64,000 nucleotides of DNA from Asparagopsis taxiformis (taxonomy: Eukaryota; Rhodophyta; Florideophyceae; Bonnemaisoniales; Bonnemaisoniaceae), in assembly GCA_030407315.1 (NCBI GenBank), contig JALQPE010000216.1, positions 1 through 64,000 of the forward strand, written 5' to 3'. The position numbers and the translations under genes were made by a program. Position 1 is the stretch's first letter; every line of letters starts with the position of its first letter. This document shows, piece by piece, positions 30,354 to 39,365 of the stretch. Under the pieces are notes generated by a model. That model saw only the letters and a list, made by a program, of their open reading frames with translations. It had not been told where the DNA came from and did no database searches.

Positions 30354-30986
30354 ATGCATATGTCTAGTGGCTCTGTAGAAGCGTCAGCTTCAAGTGGCTC
30401 ACCGGTGTTCTACAGAGCGCGACCGGATGGAGAAGGTAAATGGGCTGCGACGTTGCACAGAAACACGGTGTCGTGCAAGCAACCTGCCATCGCTGAGATA
30501 TCGTTCTACCCCAAGGAGAGCGATGTGAACGTTGGAGCGATAAAAATGAAAAGTGTGGGCAAGGAATTCATCATTGTGCAACGCAAATTGAGGAAGCGAT
30601 GGGAGCTGTTTTCCGGCAGTTGCAATGATATTGGCGAACAAGTGGCGTCGTTTCAGGTACGTCGACTGTCGATTCGATCCGGGCGGGACTTTGTTGTAAC
30701 GTTTGGCGATGAGCAGTTTGTACTGTCGAAATGCGGTCCGTCAGGGTTCAACTTTTCAGTGCGTCGATTGACGTTCGTCAAGGGTGACGCATCGAAGCAA
30801 GGTGAGGAAATTGGAGAGTTTGTGGAAAGTGATGACTCGGGTAAGTATGACGTCGATATGCAAGGTTGTATTCCTGTGGAAATGATTGCGTTCATATATT
30901 GGGTTGTGTTGTGGGCGAGGAGAAAAAGAGGGAAGAGTTTAGCGAGACGAAGTAGTGGTACCAAGTTGGTAGATGTAGACAGTTGA
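30354..30986 (+). CDS. Tubby/LOR-like small protein, type B, copy 1 of cluster
   Basis: 210 residues from the first ATG (the frame opens 2 codons earlier with GTG). Pairs with the next gene: a PDGEGKWAATLHRN opening corresponds to PKGDNTWTVVLENG there, KRWELFSGSC to GKWSLFQVGD, DFVVTFGDEQFVLSKCGPSG to YSLMFGDKQYRLFACSAVG, and VEMIAFIYWVVLWARRKRG to PQLVAFMYWLILWNRKQS. Many short strands, then one hydrophobic helix with a basic tail. The basic end here is longer (KRGKSLARRSSGTK) and could help membrane or nucleic acid contact. Function unknown. Confidence 0.7.
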   Translation: MHMSSGSVEASASSGSPVFYRARPDGEGKWAATLHRNTVSCKQPAIAEISFYPKESDVNVGAIKMKSVGKEFIIVQRKLRKRWELFSGSCNDIGEQVASFQVRRLSIRSGRDFVVTFGDEQFVLSKCGPSGFNFSVRRLTFVKGDASKQGEEIGEFVESDDSGKYDVDMQGCIPVEMIAFIYWVVLWARRKRGKSLARRSSGTKLVDVDS

Positions 30987-31179
30987 AAAGTATCGCAGGT
31001 GTTTGGCAATGTTGCGTAGTAGTGCAGTTGAAATATAAATCTGCGGAAAAAATAATCGGGACATATGAGCAAGTGAGGTAACAGTGCAATGATGGACAGC
31101 ACATGCCATACGTTGCTATTCATGTTAGGAGCACCCACCGTTCCTGCGTTAAGCTCATCGTTAGTATCTATCTCAAACA

Positions 31180-31746
31180 ATGCTTCGAACTTATTCCGAA
31201 CACAACAGGGCAACATACGTCGGAAAACCAAAGGGCGACAACACATGGACGGTTGTGCTTGAGAACGGCGTCAATGGACGGGAATCGTTGCGGGCGGAAA
31301 TATGTATTCGCTCGACGCCTAATCCGCGCACTGTTGGATGCATTGACGTGCACTATAGCGGACAATCGAGCAGCTATGTCATTACACGCAAACATTTCAG
31401 CGGCAAATGGTCGTTGTTTCAAGTCGGCGATGCGTTGCAGTTGCACACGCCGATTGCAACGGCGTGTCGCAAGTCGATGATCAAGCGCTGCTATTCGCTG
31501 ATGTTCGGCGATAAACAGTATAGATTGTTCGCATGCAGCGCCGTTGGCTTCCGTTTCGCCGTACAGAGAATGGAGGGCATAGGCGATGATTGTTTCACGC
31601 CGCTCGTTGTAGGTCAGTTTCAGCCGACGAAACTGGTGTTGCCGTATTACAATGTAGTGTTCAACGACGAGACACCGCCGCAACTCGTTGCATTTATGTA
31701 TTGGTTGATCTTGTGGAACCGCAAACAGTCCAATGGAAGTGTGTAA
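31180..31746 (+). CDS. Tubby/LOR-like small protein, type B, copy 2 of cluster
   Basis: 188 residues, starting MLRTYSEHNRATYVG. It is the closest relative of the previous gene, though clearly diverged; tandem duplication is the simple explanation. The strand-rich body contains FSGKWSLFQVGD, and the C-terminal helix is PPQLVAFMYWLILWNRK. The F/W-x-Y-W-[IL]-[LV]-L-W-x-R-[RK] signature at the end is shared with type B copy 1 and, more loosely, with both type A genes. No signal peptide. Function unknown. Confidence 0.7.
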   Translation: MLRTYSEHNRATYVGKPKGDNTWTVVLENGVNGRESLRAEICIRSTPNPRTVGCIDVHYSGQSSSYVITRKHFSGKWSLFQVGDALQLHTPIATACRKSMIKRCYSLMFGDKQYRLFACSAVGFRFAVQRMEGIGDDCFTPLVVGQFQPTKLVLPYYNVVFNDETPPQLVAFMYWLILWNRKQSNGSV

Positions 31747-31880
31747 CCTGAGACGAGGTGGTTGATATTACGCCAGCTGATCATGTCAGACATACAATAG
31801 CAATTGAATTTTTACCCTATCTAATCTAAAATCATTATTCATCGTCCAATTATTAGTGGCAACAACACGCTCGAATCAAA

Positions 31881-32432
31881 ATGGCCTTCGAGTCTCGAAC
31901 AGCTGGATGGAAGACATGGAACTCGACTCTATATCTGAAAGACCAACCAACAGATGTGAAAGCACAACTAACATGGAAGATTCTGCGCGACCACGGTTCG
32001 ATAAAACTATTCCAACCGCAACCAATCACCTACAATGTAACGCACGTTAGCGGCTCTCACGTGTGGAATCTCGAGTCGCCCGACCCCGCCGAATGGCAGG
32101 CGCCGCCCATATCCGCCAAGCAGCTCGGCAACATGGGGCGCGCCATGGTCGTGAGCGAAGGCGACAAGGAGTACGAATTTCTGCCCATCAGCAAGCTCGA
32201 CTACCACTTTGTGGTGCGCGAAATGGCGCACGCCGCCATTGAAAAGAGCGCCGATGAACGAGACGGCCAGGTCGGCACGGACGGAATCGTTGCCGTGTTC
32301 CGTTCAACCAGTAGTCTACGCGGCTCGTTTTCCATCTCCTTTCATGAAGACATGTCGTGGCCGCTACGTGCCTTTCTCAATTGGATGGCTATTATGTGGT
32401 TGCGTCGCTGGCACCGTCAGAGTCAGTACTAA
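31881..32432 (+). CDS. Tubby/LOR-like small protein, type A, copy 2 of cluster
   Basis: 183 residues, start context AAAATGG. It aligns with the gene at 29384 over VWNLESPDPAEW, ISAKQLGNMGRAMVV, KEYEFLPISKLDYHFVVRE, VGTDGIVAVF and the C-terminal WPLRAFLNWMAIMWLRRW. A GC-richer middle segment (about 32060-32200) may reflect a different codon preference. It closes the A-B-B-A array just upstream of the aminopeptidase gene. Function unknown. Confidence 0.7.
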   Translation: MAFESRTAGWKTWNSTLYLKDQPTDVKAQLTWKILRDHGSIKLFQPQPITYNVTHVSGSHVWNLESPDPAEWQAPPISAKQLGNMGRAMVVSEGDKEYEFLPISKLDYHFVVREMAHAAIEKSADERDGQVGTDGIVAVFRSTSSLRGSFSISFHEDMSWPLRAFLNWMAIMWLRRWHRQSQY

Positions 32433-32741
32433 ATCAATCTAGCGTCGTCCTTGCCGCGCGCAATGCAATACACGTAATCTCGTCCTGTTGGTGTCATCTG
32501 CGATCGCCATGCGCAACTTGGCTGTAAGGGATTGACGAGCATCTATGCGTGTCATGCTTCGTGCAACAACTTGATCTTAGTGGTAGATTACTGCCTATTG
32601 GCTACTTTTCACAAAAATTTATTCATCTTTTCTGCATTGTATGACAAGGTAGCCTTTCTCATGTGCAAACATGTCCACCCTCAACTTGCCCACAACGCAG
32701 TCGCGGTAACGGCTCGGCTTCGTTTCTCGAGTCGATTCAAC
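32433..32741. other. Intergenic / possible 5' leader of the aminopeptidase gene
   Basis: About 310 bp. The aminopeptidase frame stays open from 32532, including an ATG at 32661, so part of this could be translated as a targeting leader. No other feature seen. Confidence 0.4.
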
Positions 32742-35423
32742 ATGCCGTGCGTTGGCGCTACAATCGATCTCGCAACCTCACAACAGCTCAATTCAACAGA
32801 CCCCTTCACCAACGCCTATGCCACTCCGCATTATCAGCCGCGTTTGCCGCTCCGTCCCACCCATCTCGACCTCGACCTCACCTTTGATATTCCCGCAAAG
32901 ACCGTACAAGGCACTGCGACGCACACTCTTATCGCTCAGTGGAATGGTGCCCACACCATCACCTTGAATGCAGAGGATTTCTCCGAGTTGACCGCGAGTT
33001 CTGTTGATGACGATCATCTTGAATTCAACTACGACGGCCATATAGTACAGGTCACCTTCAGCAACCCGCTGGAGAAGGGGCAGTCTGTCGCCTTGCAAAT
33101 CGCTTATAAAATCGTTCAACCTACTGATGGGCTCCTGTTCAGCTCTCCTGACGATGGCTTCTTCGCCGTCAGTGACCATGAAACTGAAAGAGCGCGCTAC
33201 TGGCTTCCTGTTGTGGACCACCCTGTGGTTCGCACTACAATCTTCTTCACGCTCAGTACACCTGCACAGCAGGAATTGACTGTTCTTGCAAACGGCGAAT
33301 TGCTGTCTGAACAAGTGACCAATGATGTGAAAGTCACCAAATGGCACATGAAACAGATCACCCCTAGTTATCTTATCTGTGTTGCAATTGGAAAGTTTGT
33401 TGTAGCCAACGGCGGTGAGCACAAGGGTAAGATGATTCGTTATTTTGCTCCCATCGGGGGGCGCAATTTGTACACAGTGGAACATTTGGATCTTACCTTT
33501 GGTCGTACCAAGGAGATGATCGAGTTTATGGAGAACAAGGTCAAATTTGATCTCCCATGGCCAAAATACTATCAATGGGCATGCGGAGAAGTCGGTGGTG
33601 CCATGGAAAACAGTTCATTGGTGTCATATGATGAATGGTACATGTTGGATGAACGAAGCATGAGTGAGCGATCATTCCGCGTTGACAGTACTGTGGTACA
33701 TGAATTAGCTCATACTTGGTTTGGTGACACTGTTGTGTGTTCAGATTTCTGCCACAGCTTTCTCAAAGAATCTTTTGCAACATTAATCTCTGCCGAATGG
33801 TATCATCACAAGTATGGAAATGATCATTTCCAACTTACTCTAGCGAGGTATGCTGACGTTTCCTTTTCGGAAACCGCATCGTACATGCGACCGATTGTCA
33901 CTCGCAAATATGAAACTTCATGGTCTGTTTTTGATAGACATTTGTATACCAACGGTGCGTGGCGTCTCCACATGCTGCGCGTCAAGCTTGGAGATACCGT
34001 ATTCTGGGACGCTGTATCCGCCTATTTGCATAAGAGAGCGTGGAAAACTGTCGAAACCGATGACTTTAGACGGGATCTCGAGGAGTTTTCGGGCGAACAA
34101 CTGTGCTCCTATTTCGAGCAATGGTTTTACGGAAAAGGCCATCCAGTGTTAGAGGCATCATTCTCGTTTGATGCAGCAAAGGGAGGTTGTGCAAGTGTTT
34201 CTGTGAAGCAGACACAAGCTGATGACAGGAAAGGAGTCGGCATTTTTGACATTACTGTGGAGGTGGCCATGGAAGTCACAACTGGCTGCTGGGAAACCCA
34301 CACAATCATGATGGAAAGTGGAGCACCAAGCGGCCAAATCATAGTCAAGGTTCCTAACAGGCCGTTGCAGGTCGTAATTGACCCAGATATGAAGCTTCTG
34401 CACAACTTGTCAAAGTTTTCTGGAGTCGGTGACGACATGTGTATCCGTTCTCTCGCGCATGCTCCGACATTTGCTGGTAGACATCAAGCCGCCAAACTTC
34501 TGCATGATTCCGGTTCCAAGAGAGCGCGTGCCGCCCTGAGAGACGCTCTTCAAACAGAGAAGAATTGGGGTTTGCGGTCTATCATTGCTCCATTGCTTGC
34601 CAAAACAGGGCGCACAGAGATGCTAGAAGCTCTCATTGATGCTCTGCAATCTGAGACAGATGCAAGAGTAACACCGGTCATCTTGGGCGCTATCGGAGAA
34701 TTCCGTCAACCAGAGGCTGAAACTGTGTTGCTCAAGTTTGTTAACGAAGGGCATGAAATGATGCGACCGTATGGTGCCATTGGTGCTGCTCTCATAGGGT
34801 TGGGGAAGCAGCGCAACCTTGATCACTTGGAGCTGATTAGCGAATATTTGGAAGATCCGCGGAAAACCGGCAAAGGATATGAGATTGCGATGAATGCGGC
34901 TAATGCTTTGGGACAATTGCGAGATTGGAAAGCCGTTGAGATTTTGATGCGTAATGTAAGCCCACCGAATCTGAAGCTGCCACCACGCGTCAGATGTGCA
35001 GTGGTTCGCGCAATTGGAAACGGAGTGGTTCATGAAGGCGTCGTTGGTCGTATGAAGGCATTCGAGGTTGTTGAAAAAGTTTGCATGAGCAACCAAGTTA
35101 AAAGTGTGCGTGAGGCTGCTGGAAGCGTACTTGCCTCTTTGGGAGATGCTGGAGACCCCAGTGTTGCACTGGATGAGCTGATCAAGTGTATGGATAATCA
35201 AAGTAAGCCGCAGGTGCGAGGATACAAGAAGAGAGCGAAGAGGGCGGCCAATGGACGTGAGGGGTGTACAAAGGTCATGGCTGCTACGTTGGAGAAAGTG
35301 CAATCCGAAGTTAAGGAGCTGAAAGCCAAGGTAGAGGAGCTGCAGAACAAGCTTGACGGTAAGATGGGGAAAGAAAAGTCAAGCGATGAAAGTGCAGTGG
35401 TGGTGGCGGCAAACGGGGAGTAG
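32742..35423 (+). CDS. M1-family zinc aminopeptidase with C-terminal HEAT-like repeats
   Basis: 893 residues from the ATG at 32742 (MPCVGATIDLATSQ). An upstream in-frame ATG at 32661 would add 27 residues rich in Arg, Ala and His with almost no acidic residues, a possible mitochondrial leader. Order of domains: N-terminal beta saddle, the exopeptidase motif GGAMENSS (codons 33594-33617), the zinc site HELAH (33699-33713) with the third ligand Glu 18 residues on in FLKESFAT, then an alpha-helical second half with HEAT-like repeats (residues about 550-830) and a final short coiled coil KVQSEVKELKAKVEELQNKL. Removes N-terminal amino acids from peptides. The HEAT-repeat C terminus resembles bacterial-type M1 peptidases more than the ERAP-like domain of animal enzymes. 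Confidence 0.92.
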   Translation: MPCVGATIDLATSQQLNSTDPFTNAYATPHYQPRLPLRPTHLDLDLTFDIPAKTVQGTATHTLIAQWNGAHTITLNAEDFSELTASSVDDDHLEFNYDGHIVQVTFSNPLEKGQSVALQIAYKIVQPTDGLLFSSPDDGFFAVSDHETERARYWLPVVDHPVVRTTIFFTLSTPAQQELTVLANGELLSEQVTNDVKVTKWHMKQITPSYLICVAIGKFVVANGGEHKGKMIRYFAPIGGRNLYTVEHLDLTFGRTKEMIEFMENKVKFDLPWPKYYQWACGEVGGAMENSSLVSYDEWYMLDERSMSERSFRVDSTVVHELAHTWFGDTVVCSDFCHSFLKESFATLISAEWYHHKYGNDHFQLTLARYADVSFSETASYMRPIVTRKYETSWSVFDRHLYTNGAWRLHMLRVKLGDTVFWDAVSAYLHKRAWKTVETDDFRRDLEEFSGEQLCSYFEQWFYGKGHPVLEASFSFDAAKGGCASVSVKQTQADDRKGVGIFDITVEVAMEVTTGCWETHTIMMESGAPSGQIIVKVPNRPLQVVIDPDMKLLHNLSKFSGVGDDMCIRSLAHAPTFAGRHQAAKLLHDSGSKRARAALRDALQTEKNWGLRSIIAPLLAKTGRTEMLEALIDALQSETDARVTPVILGAIGEFRQPEAETVLLKFVNEGHEMMRPYGAIGAALIGLGKQRNLDHLELISEYLEDPRKTGKGYEIAMNAANALGQLRDWKAVEILMRNVSPPNLKLPPRVRCAVVRAIGNGVVHEGVVGRMKAFEVVEKVCMSNQVKSVREAAGSVLASLGDAGDPSVALDELIKCMDNQSKPQVRGYKKRAKRAANGREGCTKVMAATLEKVQSEVKELKAKVEELQNKLDGKMGKEKSSDESAVVVAANGE

Positions 35424-35562
35424 ACTAGGAACTGTAAATGATTGATATGCGGAGGAATATGTTTACTACTCGCGTGTGGGGATATACAGGATAGAGGGCA
35501 ATTGCACTGAGGCCGGAAAGAAGCGTGCGAGGAAGGGTGTGTTTTGTGACGGACAGAGGCGG

Positions 35563-36135
35563 TTAATAGCCGTAAAGCTTGAGTTGATCAACCATCCATT
35601 TCAAACCTTCCCTTAAATTTGTTCCTTCGATGGCAACAGTTGGCAAAACCTTGTAATTCCGAACGGGAAGATCATGGAGCTCCAGATCCTTGGCAACGGT
35701 GTCAATGGAAACAGCTTCGGAGAGATCTTGCTTATTTGCCAAGATGAGTAACGGAATATCGGGTACAATAAGGCTTTTCTTCTTCTTATCTCCGAAGAAA
35801 AGCTTCTTGAGTTCTTCAGCCGCTTGAGGAAGACGGGAGGGATCGCTGGAATCCACGACGTAGGCCACGCCGTTTGCTTCCTTACTGTATGTGCGCCACA
35901 ATGCGCGTACCTTTTCCAAGCCCCCTACATCGTACAATTCAAAATCCATGCCGTCCACTTTGACAATTTCCTTGTTCAAACCGAGAGTGGGGATGGTCTC
36001 TAGTTTCTTTCCATGCTTGACTTGATAGAGGATGGTAGTTGTGCCACTGCCATCGAGTCCGACGAGAAGTACACAAGGCAGGTCACCGTCCTTGCCGCTG
36101 GAACGACCTGTACAGGAGCTTAGAGCAGAGCCCAT
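35563..36135 (-). CDS. ARF-like small GTPase with altered P-loop and switch II
   Basis: 190 residues. Gly2 followed by SALSSC suggests N-myristoylation and perhaps palmitoylation. Family landmarks: P-loop VGLDGSGTTTIL, switch I around TIPTLGLNKE, switch II YDVGGLEKVRALWRTY, the base-binding NKQD in LILANKQDLS, and ATSA-like TVAIEGTNLREGL. Two invariant residues differ: the P-loop Lys is Thr (codon ACA), and the catalytic Gln of D-V-G-G-Q is Leu. The first should impair nucleotide phosphate binding and the second GTP hydrolysis. The rest of the fold is well kept, with no frameshift, so it looks like a maintained atypical ARL and not a pseudogene. Partners unknown. Confidence 0.9.
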   Translation of the reverse strand: MGSALSSCTGRSSGKDGDLPCVLLVGLDGSGTTTILYQVKHGKKLETIPTLGLNKEIVKVDGMDFELYDVGGLEKVRALWRTYSKEANGVAYVVDSSDPSRLPQAAEELKKLFFGDKKKKSLIVPDIPLLILANKQDLSEAVSIDTVAKDLELHDLPVRNYKVLPTVAIEGTNLREGLKWMVDQLKLYGY

Positions 36136-36752
36136 TGTCGGAGGAGCGCGCTGGAGCGCGCGCGAAGCGAGGCAGCGATGGGAGCGGGGATGGAGGAATG
36201 ATGGAGGCGGGGCGGCGGTTAGCGGTTTAGCTGAAGTGTAGGTTGGGTATAATAGGGGGTTGAATACGAATCACTCGCGACGGGGCGGCGTTATAGTAAT
36301 GTATGCTATAACTTGTGCGCGGGTGGTGGCGGCACAAGTCGTTTGGCCGGACCCGAGTGGGTCAGAGCGGTCTGTGGGCCGGAATATTGTAACGCACTGA
36401 CGTGGATGTTGATTACAAAGTTTGAACGATTGAAAATGTCAGCGCCGATCCGGGCGTGACATGCCGTACAAACGCGTACAAGAAGGCCAATGCTTATACT
36501 CGACTGTTGCTTGCGTGGCGTCGTCTCTATCACTCAACCCGTCCGTTCGACTCATTTGCTCCTCTAATTTTAGAAACAAGTACGCCAATCTCTAATCTTT
36601 CTCTGTCACATTTCATTGCATCTACCCACAAGGCACCGAAATTTTATAGCTTTCCGACAACGACCAACCGACACAGCATAGATGCACTTGGAATAAAACT
36701 ATCCATGCCCGGTAGCGTCGGGTCATGAAGCAACATCGCGCCACGCTCCGAA
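36136..36752. other. Divergent intergenic region, ARL and small membrane protein
   Basis: About 617 bp between two divergent start codons. Includes a purine-rich patch after 36170, a TATAATAG (about 36247) and short chance ORFs. No gene supported. Confidence 0.4.
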
Positions 36753-37340
36753 ATGACACCCCTCCGCTCGCTGCTACATGCGTTCTTCGCCTTCTCCATA
36801 GCTGCGTTACACGTTGAATCATGCGACGTATTGTCCGCTCAACAATGTGCTGATACTTGTGTCCCGTTAGACGCCGGCACCCCCGGCCAGAGCGACTTTC
36901 GGTGCGGCGACTGGTGGATTAACGCGGCATGTTGCAATGGCACCGAAAAGCAACTTGTCGCCACTTCCACTTTTTTTAAATGTACATGTGACGGTCGGTT
37001 GCCCCACTCATTCTGTCGTCCATTGATCCTTTCCTTTTTGAATCATGTTTCTAACATTTTCGCTGTAAACCTCGTCTGCAGACCTTGGTATGACGACGCC
37101 CGCGTTAGCTGTCATTTCCAGTCTGGTGCTCATCACGTGTATTGCACTCTTCGGAACCGTCTTTTATGTTTTGCACAGGTACGCTTGTGTAATTTTCCAC
37201 GCCCAATCACACTGCACAGTCCTGCGTGTTTTCTCTAACACTCGCAATCATATGCGTGTAGGAAGAAGAGGGTTGTGTTGGCTGAAGAGCAACAACGTGA
37301 CAAAGCAGTGGAAGAAGCTCAGCATTATCTGCCGAGATGA
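36753..37340 (+). CDS. Small cysteine-rich type I membrane protein (three exons), family unknown
   Basis: Exons 36753-36993, 37082-37178 and 37262-37340 give 138 residues with consistent phases; introns are 88 and 83 bp (GTCGGT/CAG and GTACGC/TAG). A signal peptide (MTPLRSLLHAFFAFSIAALH) is followed by a short lumenal or extracellular part with about ten Cys (SCDVLSAQQCADTC, FRCGDWW, AACCNGT, FKCTC), then one membrane helix (TPALAVISSLVLITCIALFG plus FYVL) with a basic stop-transfer HRKKR and a 25-residue Glu/Gln/Lys-rich cytoplasmic tail. I do not recognise the family. Coherent splicing of signal peptide, Cys domain, membrane helix and tail is what supports it as a gene. Confidence 0.65.
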
Positions 37341-37406
37341 TCTTTTCATATCACATGTTTACTAACTTCATAAACACCCCTTCGTGTAATTCATTTCACG
37401 ATTGTT

Positions 37407-39081
37407 TTACAGCTCTGACTTGCCCTCCATATTCTTGTGTTCTACAGATATCTCTTTGAATAAACGTACGTAAGCCTTCTCTCCCCTGAGAAAACTGTCC
37501 AATCGTGCAAATTCATTTGGAGCATGAACGTTTTCATCTGAATGTCCGAAAGCAAACATAGTGGTCTCCAGATTCAAATACTCCTGCAAGTACGGCATAA
37601 CCGGGATTGAACCGCCCATTCGGAAAAACACTGGTTCTCTTCCATATTCGTCTGTGAGCACATTCCGAGCAGCTACGTTGGCCACCGTGTTTTTCGACGT
37701 TTTGTAAGGATTAGCGCGGAACGGAAGAATCTGGATGTCTATAGAAACCCCTTCTAGTTTGTCTGCTTCACGTTTCAAATGAGCAATTATTAGGTCAATC
37801 GCCTTTTCGGGTGTTTGAGATGGCACCTGTCGCATAATCCCGTAAATAATCAAACATTGTTGTTAGCAACCCGTAGACTACCGAGCGTAGTACAACCAAT
37901 AATGAAATATAATGCTTCGTACCAGTCTCGATGATATCTTTGCAGATGCTTCACGTGGCAACACAGTCTTGATACCCTTTCCGGTGAAGCCGCCCCACAT
38001 CCCAACAACATCCAACGCTGGGCGTGCCCAAGTCCTACAACATCCAAGTGATTCCCAGTGAAACCGCGCACACGTCACGTTAGTATTTGTTACATTCTAT
38101 GTCGTCACGTCTATTGAGTCAAGAGTGATTGGCTTACCTTTCATAAAATGAATAACCGTCTTCTCCAACCGTGACATTCACACCAATGGCAGCAAGGTGC
38201 TCTACGTCCGATTCTGGAAATTTGGCAATGTCCTTCCTGTCCTCATCAGTCAGTACGTCAACGTTGTCGTAGAAACCCTCAACTGCAATCTGACCGTTCT
38301 GATCATGCAAAGTTGTCAAGAGATTGGCAAGAGCAATATTTGGGTTTCGCACACCTCCCCCGTACGATCCACTGTGCATGTCGGTATCACCAACTGTGAG
38401 CTTAACCTCTAAAGCCATGCAACCACGCAGTCCAATACAAAGTCCTGGAATCGTTGTTGAAATCTGGCCTCCATCAGCGCTGAAGGCATAATCGGCCTGG
38501 AACTGTTCTTTGTGTTTAGAGAGAAGCTCCGGCATATTCGGTGATCCGATTTCCTCCTCACCTTCCAGCAGTAGCTTTACGTTGACAGGCAACTCGCCGG
38601 TGACGTTCAGATATGCGCGAAGTGCAACGAGGGGAACGTACAGGTGGCCTTTGTCGTCACTTGCTCCACGTGCGTACAGGTTGCCATCGCGCACGGTCGG
38701 AGTAAATGGAGGGGTCGTCCACAGATCAATGGGATCTTCGGGCTGGACGTCGAAATGGGCATAGATGAGGATGGTTGGTGCATCGGGATCTTTGGCGTGC
38801 AACCAATCTGCGTATACGGTTGGATGACGTTTGGTTTCGATCATTTTGATGTTTTCCATGCCTGCAAGTTTGAGATCGTGCATGAGCCATTCTCCGGCAC
38901 GACGGACTTCATGTGCGCGATCTGGATCGCTTGATACTGACGGGATGGAGATGAATTCGATGCGGCGTTGTAGATTTGCGTCCGTGTTTTGTTCCAACCA
39001 TGCTTCAACGGCTTCGAGCTCGTCGGCAGATGTGGCGGCGATGAATATCGCAGTGAGGAGAAGAGAAGTGAGGAGTAACAT
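37407..39081 (-). CDS. M20-family metallopeptidase, non-specific dipeptidase-like, secretory (three exons)
   Basis: Exons 39081-38138, 38034-37923 and 37826-37407 give 491 residues. Introns are 103 and 96 bp; the first has a perfect TACTAAC branch site (38079-38085, minus strand). A signal peptide ([20 protein letters not shown]) starts the protein. Metal-site motifs: [11 protein letters not shown] (His), [12 protein letters not shown] (bridging Asp), [12 protein letters not shown] (general base and ligand Glu), FSADGGQ, and [13 protein letters not shown] (His) near the end. The lid domain includes DMHSGSYGG; exon 2 supplies [17 protein letters not shown]. This is the carnosinase/CNDP branch; it hydrolyses dipeptides using two metal ions. 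The signal peptide suggests a secreted or vacuolar form. Confidence 0.92.
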
Positions 39082-39365
39082 ATCAAGAGAGGTGTCCAGA
39101 AACTGCAGGCAATATTATGGAAGTGGCAATCATTATAGCATTTGACTAGTGAAAATGTTGTAATCGGAAAAGTGGAGTTTTATTTGCAGGACCATTGCCG
39201 AGATCCGTAGATCATTGACGCTTGACCGTCGACAGCGCGAGTCGCTCATGCAGCGACACAACAGTGCAATGAACAGTCTGCGCGCTGTGCAACAAAACCG
39301 ACGATGCCGCATAGAAATCTGCCAGCAGAACACATATGTACAGCATAAAGGGCAATTTGAGAAAA

